This document shows positions 31,780 through 40,749 of a stretch of 64,000 nucleotides of DNA, piece by piece. The stretch comes from Desulfarculaceae bacterium. GTDB taxonomy: Bacteria; Desulfobacterota; Desulfarculia; Desulfarculales; Desulfarculaceae. Location of the stretch: contig JAHLKT010000001.1 in the NCBI GenBank assembly GCA_020444545.1, forward strand, positions 434,001 through 498,000. Direction: 5' to 3'. Position 1 is the first letter of the stretch. Every line of letters begins with the position of its first letter. The notes below the pieces were generated by a model, which saw only the letters and a program-made list of their open reading frames with translations, had not been told where the DNA came from and did no database searches. The translations under genes were made by a program, and so were the position numbers.

Positions 31780-33588
31780 TTAGTAGAACAGATAGAGCAT
31801 GGCGATCATCACCACCAGGAAGACGATGCTGACCACGGTGCCCGCTTTCATGAAGTCCACGCTGCGATACCGCCCCGGCCCCATGTAGAGCGCGTTCACC
31901 TGGTGGGTGGGCAGGATGAAGGAGTTGCTGGTGGCCAGGCCCACCACCAGGGCCGCCATGCGCGGATCGGTGTGGGCGGCCAGGGCCATGTTCACCACCA
32001 GGGGCACCAGAAGCACCGTGGCGCCCACGTTGCTGATGACCAGGGTGAACACGGTGGCCAGCAGACCGATCACCGCCAGGAGCACGATGGGCTCCACCGT
32101 GCCGATGGCGTTTAATACAGTATGCGCTATCCAGGCCGCGGCACCGCTCTTCTCGGTGGCGATGCCCAGGGGGATCAGGCCGCCCAGCAAGAACACGGTG
32201 CGCCAGTCCACCGCCTGGTAGGCCTCGTCGATGGACAACACCCGGGTGATGATCATGCCCAGGGCTCCGGTCATCAGGCACACCGAAAGCTGGATCTTGA
32301 ACACGATGACCATGACCAGGGCCACCGCCAGCCAGATGCCCGCGAACATGGCCTTCTCCGGCCGGAGCTGGTCCGCGTCCAGGGGGGTGGTGAACAGAAG
32401 GCTGCCCTCGGCGTGCAACAGCTCCAGGCGCTTCCAGGTGCCGTGCAGAAGGATGGCGTCGCCCACCCGGAGCACCATGGAACCCAGCTCGGCGCGGTAG
32501 GTCACGCCCTGACGGTACACCGCCAGAGGGGTCACCGAGAAGCGCTCGGCCAGGTCCACCTGGGCCAGGCTCTTGCCGGCCAGGTTGGAGCGGGGGGCCA
32601 CCACCGCCTCCACCGTGCCCGAGGCATGGTCGGCCAGGTCGCCCTTGAACAGCTCCAGCTCGGGCTTGAGCTCCAGGCCCTCTTCCTCGGCCATGCGTTT
32701 GACGTCTTTTTCCTGGCCGTAGACCACCAGGTCCACCCCGGAGCGGACCTCCAGGTCCGGGGCCGGGCCCAGGATCTTGAAGTCTGGCGGCTCCACCAGG
32801 CCCACCACGTTGACCAAATAGCGGCGGCGCAGGCTGTCCACGGTCACCGGCTCGCGGTAGTGGGTGAAGTCCTCGGGGGTCTTCAGCTCCCAAGGATGGC
32901 CCAGCTCCTCCAGCACGTGGTTTTGCTGCTCGCGCTCCTCCTCGGCCGCGCTGTGCTCCTCGCCCTTGCCCCCGGGCAGGATGAAGCGCCCGAAGAACAC
33001 GAACACCGCGATGCCCGCGGCCACCAGGGCCAGGCCCACCGGGGTCACGTCGAACAGGCCGAAGGGTTTGAGCTTGAAAGGCAACATCAGGTCGTTCAAA
33101 AGGATCAGGGGGCTGGAGCCCACCAGGGTCACCGTGCCGCCCAGGATGGCCGAAAAACCAATCGGCATAAGAAGCTTGCTGATGGGTATCTTGAGGTTCT
33201 TGCTGATGCGCTGCACCGCCGGCAAGAACAGGGCGGCCGCGCCGATGTTCTGCATGAAGCTGGAGATGATGGCCACGGTGAGGGAGATGAAAATGATGAT
33301 GCGCGACTGGCTGTTGCCCGCCACCTTGAGGATGGGCCCCACCAGCCGGTTGACCACCCCGGTCTTGTCCAGCCCCGCCCCGATGATGATCACCGCGATG
33401 ATGCTCACCACCGCGTTGGAGGACAGGCCCGAAAAGGCCTGGGCCGGGGTTACCAAATGCAGCAGGGGAAGGGTGACCATCATCAGGATGGCCACCACGT
33501 CCACCCGCACCCATTCCACGATGAATAAAAACACCGCGATCCCGATCATGACCATGACCAAGACCATGTCAAATGTCAGTTCAGGCAT
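31780..33588 (-). CDS. SLC13-family permease with two central RCK_C/TrkA-C domains
   Basis: 602-residue anion/dicarboxylate-sodium-symporter-type permease. N-terminal half: about five to six helices with SSFMQNIGAAALFLPAV and GTVTLVGSSPLILLND. Residues ~205-405 are soluble and contain two TrkA-C-like modules (LRRRYLVNVVGLVEPP..., VAPRSNLAGKSLAQVDLAE...). The C-terminal half repeats the permease motif with TLVISNVGATVLLVPL and ATSNSFILPTHQVN. In sulfate-using bacteria such proteins may carry sulfate or other anions, but the substrate cannot be read here. It is gene 2 of the sigma-54 operon, after usp. Confidence 0.88.
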   Translation of the reverse strand: MPELTFDMVLVMVMIGIAVFLFIVEWVRVDVVAILMMVTLPLLHLVTPAQAFSGLSSNAVVSIIAVIIIGAGLDKTGVVNRLVGPILKVAGNSQSRIIIFISLTVAIISSFMQNIGAAALFLPAVQRISKNLKIPISKLLMPIGFSAILGGTVTLVGSSPLILLNDLMLPFKLKPFGLFDVTPVGLALVAAGIAVFVFFGRFILPGGKGEEHSAAEEEREQQNHVLEELGHPWELKTPEDFTHYREPVTVDSLRRRYLVNVVGLVEPPDFKILGPAPDLEVRSGVDLVVYGQEKDVKRMAEEEGLELKPELELFKGDLADHASGTVEAVVAPRSNLAGKSLAQVDLAERFSVTPLAVYRQGVTYRAELGSMVLRVGDAILLHGTWKRLELLHAEGSLLFTTPLDADQLRPEKAMFAGIWLAVALVMVIVFKIQLSVCLMTGALGMIITRVLSIDEAYQAVDWRTVFLLGGLIPLGIATEKSGAAAWIAHTVLNAIGTVEPIVLLAVIGLLATVFTLVISNVGATVLLVPLVVNMALAAHTDPRMAALVVGLATSNSFILPTHQVNALYMGPGRYRSVDFMKAGTVVSIVFLVVMIAMLYLFY

Positions 33589-33649
33589 GGAACTTCACCT
33601 TGCGCCGTCGTAAGAAGCGGTTGCAAACCCGTTTGACCGGACAGCTCCT

Positions 33650-34084
33650 CTAGGAGGACCGCCGGCTGCTTACCGTCCATAGGGGGCATTCCAGCGAGGC
33701 CGCCGCCTTGGCCATCCAGTGGCCCCGGGGCGTGCCGGGCAGTTCCTCGTGGCTACCCCAGATGAGCACCTGGAAGGGCGGACGCTCGGCCAGGAACTTG
33801 AACAGCTCCTGCTTGGGGTCCCCCACCCGGAGCGCCGCGCTGGTGGCGATGCCCGCGCGCAAAAAGTCCTTGCTCAGCTCGGCCATCTGGCGGCCCACCC
33901 GGTCGTCCAGCTCGGAGATGGCTCCCCGGCTGCTGCCCAGCCAGGTATGGTCCAGGGCGGCCATTTCCACCAGCATGAGAAAGGAAACCTCGGCGTCCAT
34001 GCGTTGGGCCAGCTCCCGGGCGTAGTACAACGCCTGGTCGCTGACCTGCTCGTTCTCCATGACCACCAAGACCCTTTTGAACAT
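33650..34084 (-). CDS. Universal stress protein (UspA family)
   Basis: 144 residues, one Usp domain: FKRVLVVMENEQVSDQALYYARELAQ in two overlapping stretches, FLMLVEMAAL, and C-terminal VLIWGSHEELPGTPRGHWMAKAA, which resembles the ATP-binding G-x2-G-x9-G(S/T) pattern but ends in an Ala-Ala segment. ATG 34084 is chosen; a longer frame reaches 34150 but would overlap the sigma-54 promoter. It is the first gene of a six-gene minus-strand operon driven by a sigma-54 promoter about 30 bp upstream. Confidence 0.85.
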   Translation of the reverse strand: MFKRVLVVMENEQVSDQALYYARELAQRMDAEVSFLMLVEMAALDHTWLGSSRGAISELDDRVGRQMAELSKDFLRAGIATSAALRVGDPKQELFKFLAERPPFQVLIWGSHEELPGTPRGHWMAKAAASLECPLWTVSSRRSS

Positions 34085-34113
34085 ATGCACACGCCTTTCG
34101 CCGTCCCATTGAT

Positions 34114-34132
34114 TACGCAAGGGGCGTACCAA
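34114..34132 (-). promoter_or_regulatory. Sigma-54 (-24/-12) promoter of the usp-SLC13 operon
   Basis: Minus-strand TTGGTAC-GCCCC-TTGCG matches the consensus TGGCAC-N5-TTGC with GG and GC exactly 10 bases apart. The -12 GC is at 34118-34117, about 33 bp before the usp start. An NtrC-type activator gene is adjacent. Confidence 0.8.
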
Positions 34133-34277
34133 AAGGCGTTTCGCGGACAAAGCGCCGTTATTACATAACTATCGTGCTATGGCCCCGAACGGGGCGAGTG
34201 GCCGCTTTGTTTCTTGTTGCAATAGTTTGGGAAAAAAGGCTCTAGCTAAAGGCCCAATAAACGGGGCGGGAATGAAT

Positions 34278-34295
34278 CGTTGCGCAAGCGCAACG
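34278..34295 (-). promoter_or_regulatory. Upstream activator sequence candidate (perfect 18-bp palindrome)
   Basis: CGTTGCGC-AA-GCGCAACG is a perfect 8-2-8 palindrome about 150 bp upstream of the sigma-54 promoter and 24 bp after the NtrC-type regulator gene. Distance and symmetry are typical of enhancer sites for sigma-54 activators. Confidence 0.72.
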
Positions 34296-34318
34296 CCGCG
34301 TTTTGGGAGTGTAACGCC

Positions 34319-35698
34319 CTATTCCAGGCCGAACTTCTTCATCTTGCGCCACAGGCTCACCCGGTCGATGCCCAAAATGGCCGCCGCCCGGGTGCGCACC
34401 CCCCCGGTTATCTCCAGGATATGCTCGATGTAGCGGCGCTCCAGCTCTTCCAGGGTGGGCTCCTCGCCGCCGGGGCGGGAGAAGCTGGCCAGCTCCACCG
34501 CGGCCAGGTCGGGCGGCAGGTCGCGCTCGGTGATGAGCTCCTGGGCGCACAGGGCCACGGCCCGCTCCATGATATTGGCCAGCTCGCGCACGTTGCCCGG
34601 ATAGGCGTAGGAACTGAGAAGCTCCATGGCCTTGGGGCCGATGCCCCGGATCTTCTTTTTCATGCGCTTGTTGAACAGGCCCAGGAAGTAGTAGGCCAAG
34701 AGCTCGATGTCCTTGCCGCGCTCGGCCAAGCGGGGCAGCACCAGGCTCACCACGTTGAGGCGGTAGTAGAGGTCTTGCCTAAACGCCCCCAGGCCCACCT
34801 CGGCCTTCAAGTCCCGGGCCGTGGCCGCCACCACCCGAACGCGCAGGCCGATGGGCCGGGTGGCTCCCACCCGGAGCACCTCGCGCTCCTGCAAGGCCCG
34901 GAGCAGCTTCACCTGCATGGCCTGGGGCATCTCGCCGATCTCGTCCAGGAAGATGGTGCCCCCCTGGGCCGCCTCCAACAGGCCGGCCTTGGCCTCGCCC
35001 GCCCCGGTGTAGGCCCCCTTCTCGTGGCCGAACAGCTCGTTCTCGGCCAACTCGGCGTTGAGCGCCGCGCAGTTGAAGGCCACGAAGGGGCCCTCGGCCA
35101 CCTGGCTCTGGGCGTGGATGGCCCGGGCGGCCAGCTCCTTGCCGGTGCCCGACTCGCCCATGATCAGCACGTTGCAGTCCGTGGGCGCGATCTGGGCGAT
35201 CACCTCGGCCACCCGGCGCATCTGGGGGCTTTGGCCGATGATCAGGGGGCCGCCGCTTTCTTCCTCTTGCTCTTCCAGGGCAATGGCCGCGTCCCGGCTC
35301 TGCTTCAGGGCCAGGGCTTCGGCAACCACCGCGCGCACCTGCTCCGGGGTGAAGGGCTTGGCCAGGAAATGATAGGCCCCCTTCTTGGTGGCCTCCACCG
35401 CGCCGTCCAGGCTGGCGTAGCCGGTGATGATGATCACCTCCAGGCCGGGCGCGGCCAGCTTGGCCTGGTCCAACAGCTCCAGGCCGTCCAGGTGGGGCAT
35501 GCGCAGGTCGCTTAGCAGCACGTCGAAGGGCTCGCGCTTGATCAGCTCCAGGGCCCTTACCGGGTTGCTGTAGGTGGAGACCTGGTGGCCTTCCTTTTCT
35601 AGGATGCGGCGGAGGTTCTTCAGGGCGGTGCCCTCGTCGTCCACCACCATGACGCGGCCGGGCATGAAGTCCTTGCCGGGAGGATTATCGCTGGCCAT
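34319..35698 (-). CDS. NtrC-family sigma-54-dependent response regulator
   Basis: 459 residues: REC domain (VMVVDDEGTA, phospho-Asp in VLLSDLRMPHLDG, Lys in FLAKPF); AAA+ domain with Walker A MGESGTGKE, sigma-54 contact loop GAYTGA, Walker B GGTIFLDEIGEMP; and a C-terminal Fis-type helix-turn-helix (RTRAAAILGIDRVSLWRKMKK). It activates sigma-54 RNA polymerase. The likely target is the downstream usp operon through the palindrome at 34278-34295. The cognate kinase could be the giant protein encoded 124 bp upstream or the operon's own kinase. ATG 35698 has GGAG 8 bp upstream; the frame is open to 35770. Confidence 0.93.
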   Translation of the reverse strand: MASDNPPGKDFMPGRVMVVDDEGTALKNLRRILEKEGHQVSTYSNPVRALELIKREPFDVLLSDLRMPHLDGLELLDQAKLAAPGLEVIIITGYASLDGAVEATKKGAYHFLAKPFTPEQVRAVVAEALALKQSRDAAIALEEQEEESGGPLIIGQSPQMRRVAEVIAQIAPTDCNVLIMGESGTGKELAARAIHAQSQVAEGPFVAFNCAALNAELAENELFGHEKGAYTGAGEAKAGLLEAAQGGTIFLDEIGEMPQAMQVKLLRALQEREVLRVGATRPIGLRVRVVAATARDLKAEVGLGAFRQDLYYRLNVVSLVLPRLAERGKDIELLAYYFLGLFNKRMKKKIRGIGPKAMELLSSYAYPGNVRELANIMERAVALCAQELITERDLPPDLAAVELASFSRPGGEEPTLEELERRYIEHILEITGGVRTRAAAILGIDRVSLWRKMKKFGLE

Positions 35699-35822
35699 GA
35701 GGGGCTCTCCGGGATTCAGACGCAACAGTTGACCAGGACAATGTACCACCAAGGGCCGGTCGGCCGCCATTTAGGGAGAAAGCCTCACGCCGGGCCGGTC
35801 GCCCCGCCCGGCGCGGAGGGCC

Positions 35823-38800
35823 TTAGCTGTCCAGAGTCTGGCGCACCTTGGCCAGGAGCATCACCCGAGTGAAAGGCTTGTCGATATAGTCCGTGGCCCC
35901 TTGGGCCAGGCAACTGCGAAACACCTTTTCCTGGGCATGGCCGCTGATCATCACGATCTTGGTGTCGGGGTGGATGGCCCTGAGCTTCTCGATGCTGGTC
36001 ATGCCGCCCATGCCCGGCATGTTGATGTCCAAGAGCACCAGGTCCGGCTCCTGGCCAGGCTGGGCCGCCATTTCCACCGCCTCCTCGCCGGTGGAGGCCT
36101 TCAGCACCCGGTAGCCCGCCTCTCCCAGCATGCGCTCGGCCAGGTGGCGGAGCTGGGGTTCGTCGTCCACCACCAGGATAGTCTCGTCCCCTCCCATGAC
36201 CTGCTGTCCGTCCGCCGCCCCGCTCTCGCGGGATGGCTGCTCGCCGTCCTGGTCCAGGGGGAGGTACACCCCGAAGGAGGCGCCCTGGCCGGGCGCGGTC
36301 TCGCAGTGCACGTAGCCACCGTGAGCCCTGGCGATGCCGTAGACCGTGGAAAGGCCCAGGCCGGTGCCGCTGCCCACCTCCTTGGTGGTGAAGAAGGGGT
36401 CGTAGATCTGGCTCAACACCTCGGGGTTCATGCCGATGCCGTTGTCGCTAACCTTGAGCAGCAGAAAATCACCCACCATGGCCTCGGGGTGGTCCTGGCA
36501 ATAGTCCTCGCCCAGGCTAACCTGGGAGGTCTCGATGGTCAGCTTGCCGCCCTGGGGCATGGCGTCCCGGGCATTGGACCCCAGGTTGAGCACGATCTGC
36601 TGGAGCTGGGAGGGATCGCCGTAAAGGGAAGGCAGGTCCTCGGCCAGGTTCAGCTCGATGTCGATCATGCGGGGTATGGTCCGCTCCAGGATGCCCACCG
36701 CCTGGCGCACCTGCTGGTTCAGGTCCAGGGACAGGTAGCGGGGCTCCTTTTTGCGGCTGAAGGTGAGGATGCTGTTGACCAGGTCGGCGGCCCGGTTAGT
36801 GGCCTCCAAAACGGTCTCCAGATCCTTGATGTTGGGCTTGCCCGCCTGGTTGTCCCGCAAGGCCAGCTCGCCGTAACCCTTGATGGCGGCCAGGATGTTG
36901 TTGAAGTCATGGGCCACCCCGCCGGCCAGAGTGCCGATGGCCTCCATCTTCTGGGCCTGGCGCAGGCGGTCCTCCATGATCTTGCGTTCCTGCTCGATCT
37001 CCTTGGCCTCGGTGATCACCTGGAAAAACACCGAGATGCCTTCCTGGTAGGGATAGATCCGCACCATGTACCAATTGACGTAGGGCTCCCGGTCGAAGAA
37101 GGTCTCGAACTCCAAGGCGCGGCCCTCGGCCAGGGCCTGTTCGAACTTCTCCACTAACACCGACCCCTTGAACTCGGGGAAGGCTTCCAACAGAGGGACG
37201 TCCAGCACGTCCCGGCCCTTGCGGTCCAATATGGCCCCGGCCATGGAGTTGAAGTAGCGGACCGACAGCCCCTGGTCCAGGACCATGAAGCCGTCGTTGA
37301 TGCTCTCCAGAATCTCTTCCAATTGCCGGGCGTTCTGCTTGGCCTCCTCCTCGGCCAGCACCAGCCCGGTCACGTCGCGGCTCACGGCCAACACCGTGGC
37401 CACGTTGCCGTCCGGGGTAAACTCGGGCACCATGCGGCTCTGGAAGTAGCGCTCGCCGTCCGGAGTGGTGAACTTGAAACGGCTGAGGGCCTCCTCGCCC
37501 CGGGCGAAGACATTGCGCAGGGCCTCGTCCCAGATGTCGCAAAGCTCCTTGGGCATGCCCAACTCGCGGTTGGTCTTGAGGTGAAACTCCTCCCGCGTGC
37601 GGCCGGTGTACTTGACCACCCCCTGGTTCACATAGATGTGCCTGAGCTGTTTGTCGAAGCGCACCACGATGTCCGGGGAATTTTCGGCCAGGGCGCGGAA
37701 CTCCTGCTCCCGGCGGTTGCTCTCGGTCTGGTCGTAGAAAGTAATGATAGCGCCATGGATGCCGCCGTCCTCCTCCACGTAGGGGAAGGCCTTCATCTCG
37801 AAGTAGCGCATGCCCCCCTTCACCACCATATCGAGGGGATCGCCCTCGTCGATGACCTTTTTCAGGTTGGCCGCCAGGTCGGGCAGCTCCAGTTGGCTGC
37901 CCACGGTGGTGAGCACCTGGCCCCGGTTGCCGGCCATGAGGTTGAACAGGGAGGAGGTGGGCGGGGTGAAGCGCCTTATGCGCAGCTCGCGGTCCACCAC
38001 GATCAGGGGCAGGCCCATGTGGGTCAGGATGTTTTCCAGGTCGTTATTGGCCGAACCCAGCTCGGCCGACTTCACCTGCAACTCCTCGTTGACCGTGGTC
38101 AGCTCTTCGTTGGTGGCCTGCAACTCCTCGTTGGAAGTCTCCAGCTCCTCGTTGGTGGACTGCAATTCCTCGTTGGCCGATTGCAACTCCTCGTTGAGCG
38201 ATTGCAGCTCCTCGTTGGAGGTCTCCAGCTCTTCGGTGGTGGTCTGCAAGTGCTCCCGGTTGGCGGCCAGCTCCTGCTCCAGGTCCACGATGCGCTGGTC
38301 CCGGGCGTCGCCGATGCCGCCCTCGCCGATTTCGCCCACGCCCGGCTGCTCCCGCCGCTCAAAGGCCACCAGGAAGAGCCCGGAGGGCACATCCTCCTGG
38401 CGTATGGGGCTCACGGTCAGGTCCAAAAGGTCGTTGCCGTTGCCCGGCATATGCCAGGGGACGCGGGCCGAGGTGACCTTGACCTGTTCGCGCATGGCCT
38501 TGTGCACGGCGGCCCGCAGGCTCACCCGCACCTGGTCGCTGGCCAGGTCGATGACGTTGAGCCCCGCATCGCCGTCGGCCAGGTGCAAAAAGGGCTTCAC
38601 GTCGCCCAACACGTGCACCACCTCCCAGCGCTCGTCGATGATCACCGCTGGAGTGCCCATGGTTTCGGCCAGCGCGCGGTAGGCGATCTGGCGCAGGGGC
38701 ACCTCGGGCTTGGTGGGCTTGAGCAGTTGGGCGGGCTGCTCGCCCGCCCGCTGGGTGCTGCGCAGCATGAGCATGGGGGTGCGCATGGAGCCCTTGCGCC

Positions 38801-40286
38801 GGAAAATGCGCCACTTCTTGGAAACCGTCTCGAACAGGTCGCCGAAGTGGCCGATGGACTCGGACTTGCCCAGGAACAGATAGCCATCCGGGTTGAGGGC
38901 GTAGTGGAACAGGGGGATGATCCGCCGTTGCAGGTCGTTGTTGAGGTAGATGAGCAGATTGCGGCAGGAGATCAGATCCAGGCGCGAGAAGGGCGGGTCC
39001 TTGGTCAGGTCCTGGCGGGCGAAGACGATGCGCTCGCGGATGGACTTGTTGATCTGCAGCAGGTTGTCCCGCCGCCGGAAGAAGCGGTCCACCAGCTTGG
39101 GGTCCACGTCCACCAGGCTGGCCTCGGGGTAGAGGCCCCGCCTGGCCTGGGCGATGGCGTCGCCGTCCATGTCCGTGCCGAAGATCTGCACGTTGCCGTG
39201 CTCGAAGTCATTGCCCAGGCGCAGGGCCAGGAGCATGGCGATGGAGTAGGCCTCCTCGCCGCTGGCGCAGGCCGGCACCCAGAAGCGCACCGGGTCGCCT
39301 TTTTTCTTCTTGGCCAGGATCTTGTCCAGGATCTTTTCCAGGGCCTGGAAGGCCTCCCGGTCCCGGAAGAAGCTGGTCACCGAAATAAGGATGTCCTTGG
39401 CCAGGGCGTCCAGGTCCTCGGGGTGCTTCTCGGCGAAATCGATGTACTCGCGCAGGTTGGCCAGCTTGTGCAACACCACCCTGCGGCCCACCCGGCGGTG
39501 GATGGTCTTTTCCTTGTACTCGCTAAAGTCGCAGCCGGTGCGCACCCGGATCATGGTCAGGAGCTGGCCCATGGCGTCGGGCTCGCGCAGCTCGGGCTGC
39601 TTTTCCGGGGTGAGCAGGGGCGAGCTGAAGATGGAGGCCAGCTCCGGGCCGATCTTTTCGGCGGGCAACACCAGGTCCACGTTGCCGGTGTCCATGGCCG
39701 CCCGGGGCATGCCGTCGTACTTGGCGGTGTCCGGGGTCTGCACGATGGTTATGCCGCCGCCGCCCTTGACGGCCCGCATGCCGTGGGCCCCGTCCGAGCC
39801 GGTGCCGCTGAGGATGATGCCCACCGCCTTCTCGCCGCGCTGCTCGGCCAGGGAAGTCAGGAACATGTCCACCGAGGGCCGGGGGCCCACCCCGTTGGAG
39901 AGCTCGCGCATCACCAGCTTGTTGCCTCGCATCACCAGGTCGTGGCCCGGGGGGGTGATGTACACCTTGCCCCGCTTCAGGGTCTCGCCGTCCTCCACGG
40001 CCAGCACCTCCATGTGGGTGTGAGAGGCCAGGAGGTTCACCAGCATGCTGCGGTGCTTGGGGTCCAGGTGCTGCACGATGACATAGGCCACCGGCTGATC
40101 GGCCGGGAGCCCGGGCAGGAGCTGACGCAGAGCCTCCAGGCCTCCGGCCGAGGCTCCGATGCCCACCACCACCAGGCCCTCGCCGCCGCGATCCTCGGCC
40201 TCTTTGCCTTGGCTTTCCAGCCCGGCTTCAGCCGGTTTTTCTTGGTTTTTGGGAGAGGCTGATTTTTTCTCTTGGTCCTTGGCCAT
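35823..40286 (-). CDS. Giant CheB-CheR-PAS hybrid histidine kinase with C-terminal receiver
   Basis: 1487 residues. After a charged N-terminus: CheB-type methylesterase (about 38-225) with Ser in VGIGASAGG, His in VQHLDP, Asp in GTGSDGAHG; CheR-type methyltransferase (about 240-510) with [11 protein letters not shown] and [10 protein letters not shown]; a long coiled coil built of repeated EELQSxNEEL units; about three PAS domains; HisKA with [14 protein letters not shown]; ATPase with DNGIGM and GTGLGL; and a REC domain ([11 protein letters not shown]). This is the CheB/CheR-kinase fusion class seen in many proteobacteria; targets are unknown. It has no membrane helix, so it should be cytosolic. 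ATG 40286 has GGGGA 7 bp upstream. The ntrC-like gene follows and may be its output. Confidence 0.92.
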   Translation of the reverse strand: MAKDQEKKSASPKNQEKPAEAGLESQGKEAEDRGGEGLVVVGIGASAGGLEALRQLLPGLPADQPVAYVIVQHLDPKHRSMLVNLLASHTHMEVLAVEDGETLKRGKVYITPPGHDLVMRGNKLVMRELSNGVGPRPSVDMFLTSLAEQRGEKAVGIILSGTGSDGAHGMRAVKGGGGITIVQTPDTAKYDGMPRAAMDTGNVDLVLPAEKIGPELASIFSSPLLTPEKQPELREPDAMGQLLTMIRVRTGCDFSEYKEKTIHRRVGRRVVLHKLANLREYIDFAEKHPEDLDALAKDILISVTSFFRDREAFQALEKILDKILAKKKKGDPVRFWVPACASGEEAYSIAMLLALRLGNDFEHGNVQIFGTDMDGDAIAQARRGLYPEASLVDVDPKLVDRFFRRRDNLLQINKSIRERIVFARQDLTKDPPFSRLDLISCRNLLIYLNNDLQRRIIPLFHYALNPDGYLFLGKSESIGHFGDLFETVSKKWRIFRRKGSMRTPMLMLRSTQRAGEQPAQLLKPTKPEVPLRQIAYRALAETMGTPAVIIDERWEVVHVLGDVKPFLHLADGDAGLNVIDLASDQVRVSLRAAVHKAMREQVKVTSARVPWHMPGNGNDLLDLTVSPIRQEDVPSGLFLVAFERREQPGVGEIGEGGIGDARDQRIVDLEQELAANREHLQTTTEELETSNEELQSLNEELQSANEELQSTNEELETSNEELQATNEELTTVNEELQVKSAELGSANNDLENILTHMGLPLIVVDRELRIRRFTPPTSSLFNLMAGNRGQVLTTVGSQLELPDLAANLKKVIDEGDPLDMVVKGGMRYFEMKAFPYVEEDGGIHGAIITFYDQTESNRREQEFRALAENSPDIVVRFDKQLRHIYVNQGVVKYTGRTREEFHLKTNRELGMPKELCDIWDEALRNVFARGEEALSRFKFTTPDGERYFQSRMVPEFTPDGNVATVLAVSRDVTGLVLAEEEAKQNARQLEEILESINDGFMVLDQGLSVRYFNSMAGAILDRKGRDVLDVPLLEAFPEFKGSVLVEKFEQALAEGRALEFETFFDREPYVNWYMVRIYPYQEGISVFFQVITEAKEIEQERKIMEDRLRQAQKMEAIGTLAGGVAHDFNNILAAIKGYGELALRDNQAGKPNIKDLETVLEATNRAADLVNSILTFSRKKEPRYLSLDLNQQVRQAVGILERTIPRMIDIELNLAEDLPSLYGDPSQLQQIVLNLGSNARDAMPQGGKLTIETSQVSLGEDYCQDHPEAMVGDFLLLKVSDNGIGMNPEVLSQIYDPFFTTKEVGSGTGLGLSTVYGIARAHGGYVHCETAPGQGASFGVYLPLDQDGEQPSRESGAADGQQVMGGDETILVVDDEPQLRHLAERMLGEAGYRVLKASTGEEAVEMAAQPGQEPDLVLLDINMPGMGGMTSIEKLRAIHPDTKIVMISGHAQEKVFRSCLAQGATDYIDKPFTRVMLLAKVRQTLDS

Positions 40287-40749
40287 TTGCATTTCCCCAG
40301 CGCTGCGGCTCGCCAGGCCCGACGAGCTACCGTAATAGCTATGAAATAAGGAAGCCGACAAGATTAGGTGCGTTTGGACCCGACTCCCTTGAATAACAAA
40401 GTACCATCAACCCGCCACAACAAGTAAGCCCATTCCCCCCATGATTACCGGCCATTTGCCGCCGGCCAGGCGGCGCGCGGCCCGTGGGGGCCCGCGGAGG
40501 CCCGCGCCTGGGGCGGCATCTACTAATAAAGTTTCCGTTAGGTTACTATATTAGAGGCTATGTGGGTTTTTTCAGCCAGCATCGGCCTGCCCAAACAAGC
40601 GCCGGGCGCGGCGCGCACAGCGCGTTTCCCGATTGGCGGTCCCATGCCCCCCAAGGAGGCGGCCGGGCCCAACCCAGCCGCCGTTCCTTCCCGGCCGCCG
40701 CACGGGGCAATCGCTTCCGGCCCTGGCTGACCTGAAAGGCGGAGGGGAT
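40287..40749. other. 463-bp divergent promoter region between the two giant sensor genes
   Basis: No gene is seen. There are two AT-richer patches, at about 40340-40420 on the side of the minus-strand gene and 40520-40560 on the side of the plus-strand gene (TACTATATTAG could hold a -10). The remainder is GC-rich and featureless. Confidence 0.5.

Noticed and set aside
38090-38290. Short repeated DNA units that could be mistaken for a CRISPR or minisatellite
   Set aside because: The repeats are about 21 bp, continuous and in frame; they encode the EELQSxNEEL heptad-type coiled coil. There are no spacers.
37323-40262. 979-codon plus-strand open frame
   Set aside because: It is antisense to the CheB-CheR kinase and is Leu/Val/Gly/His/Gln-rich without domains, a typical shadow in high-GC DNA. 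The same applies to 2513-3784, 8090-9703, 20630-22378 and 41413-43326.
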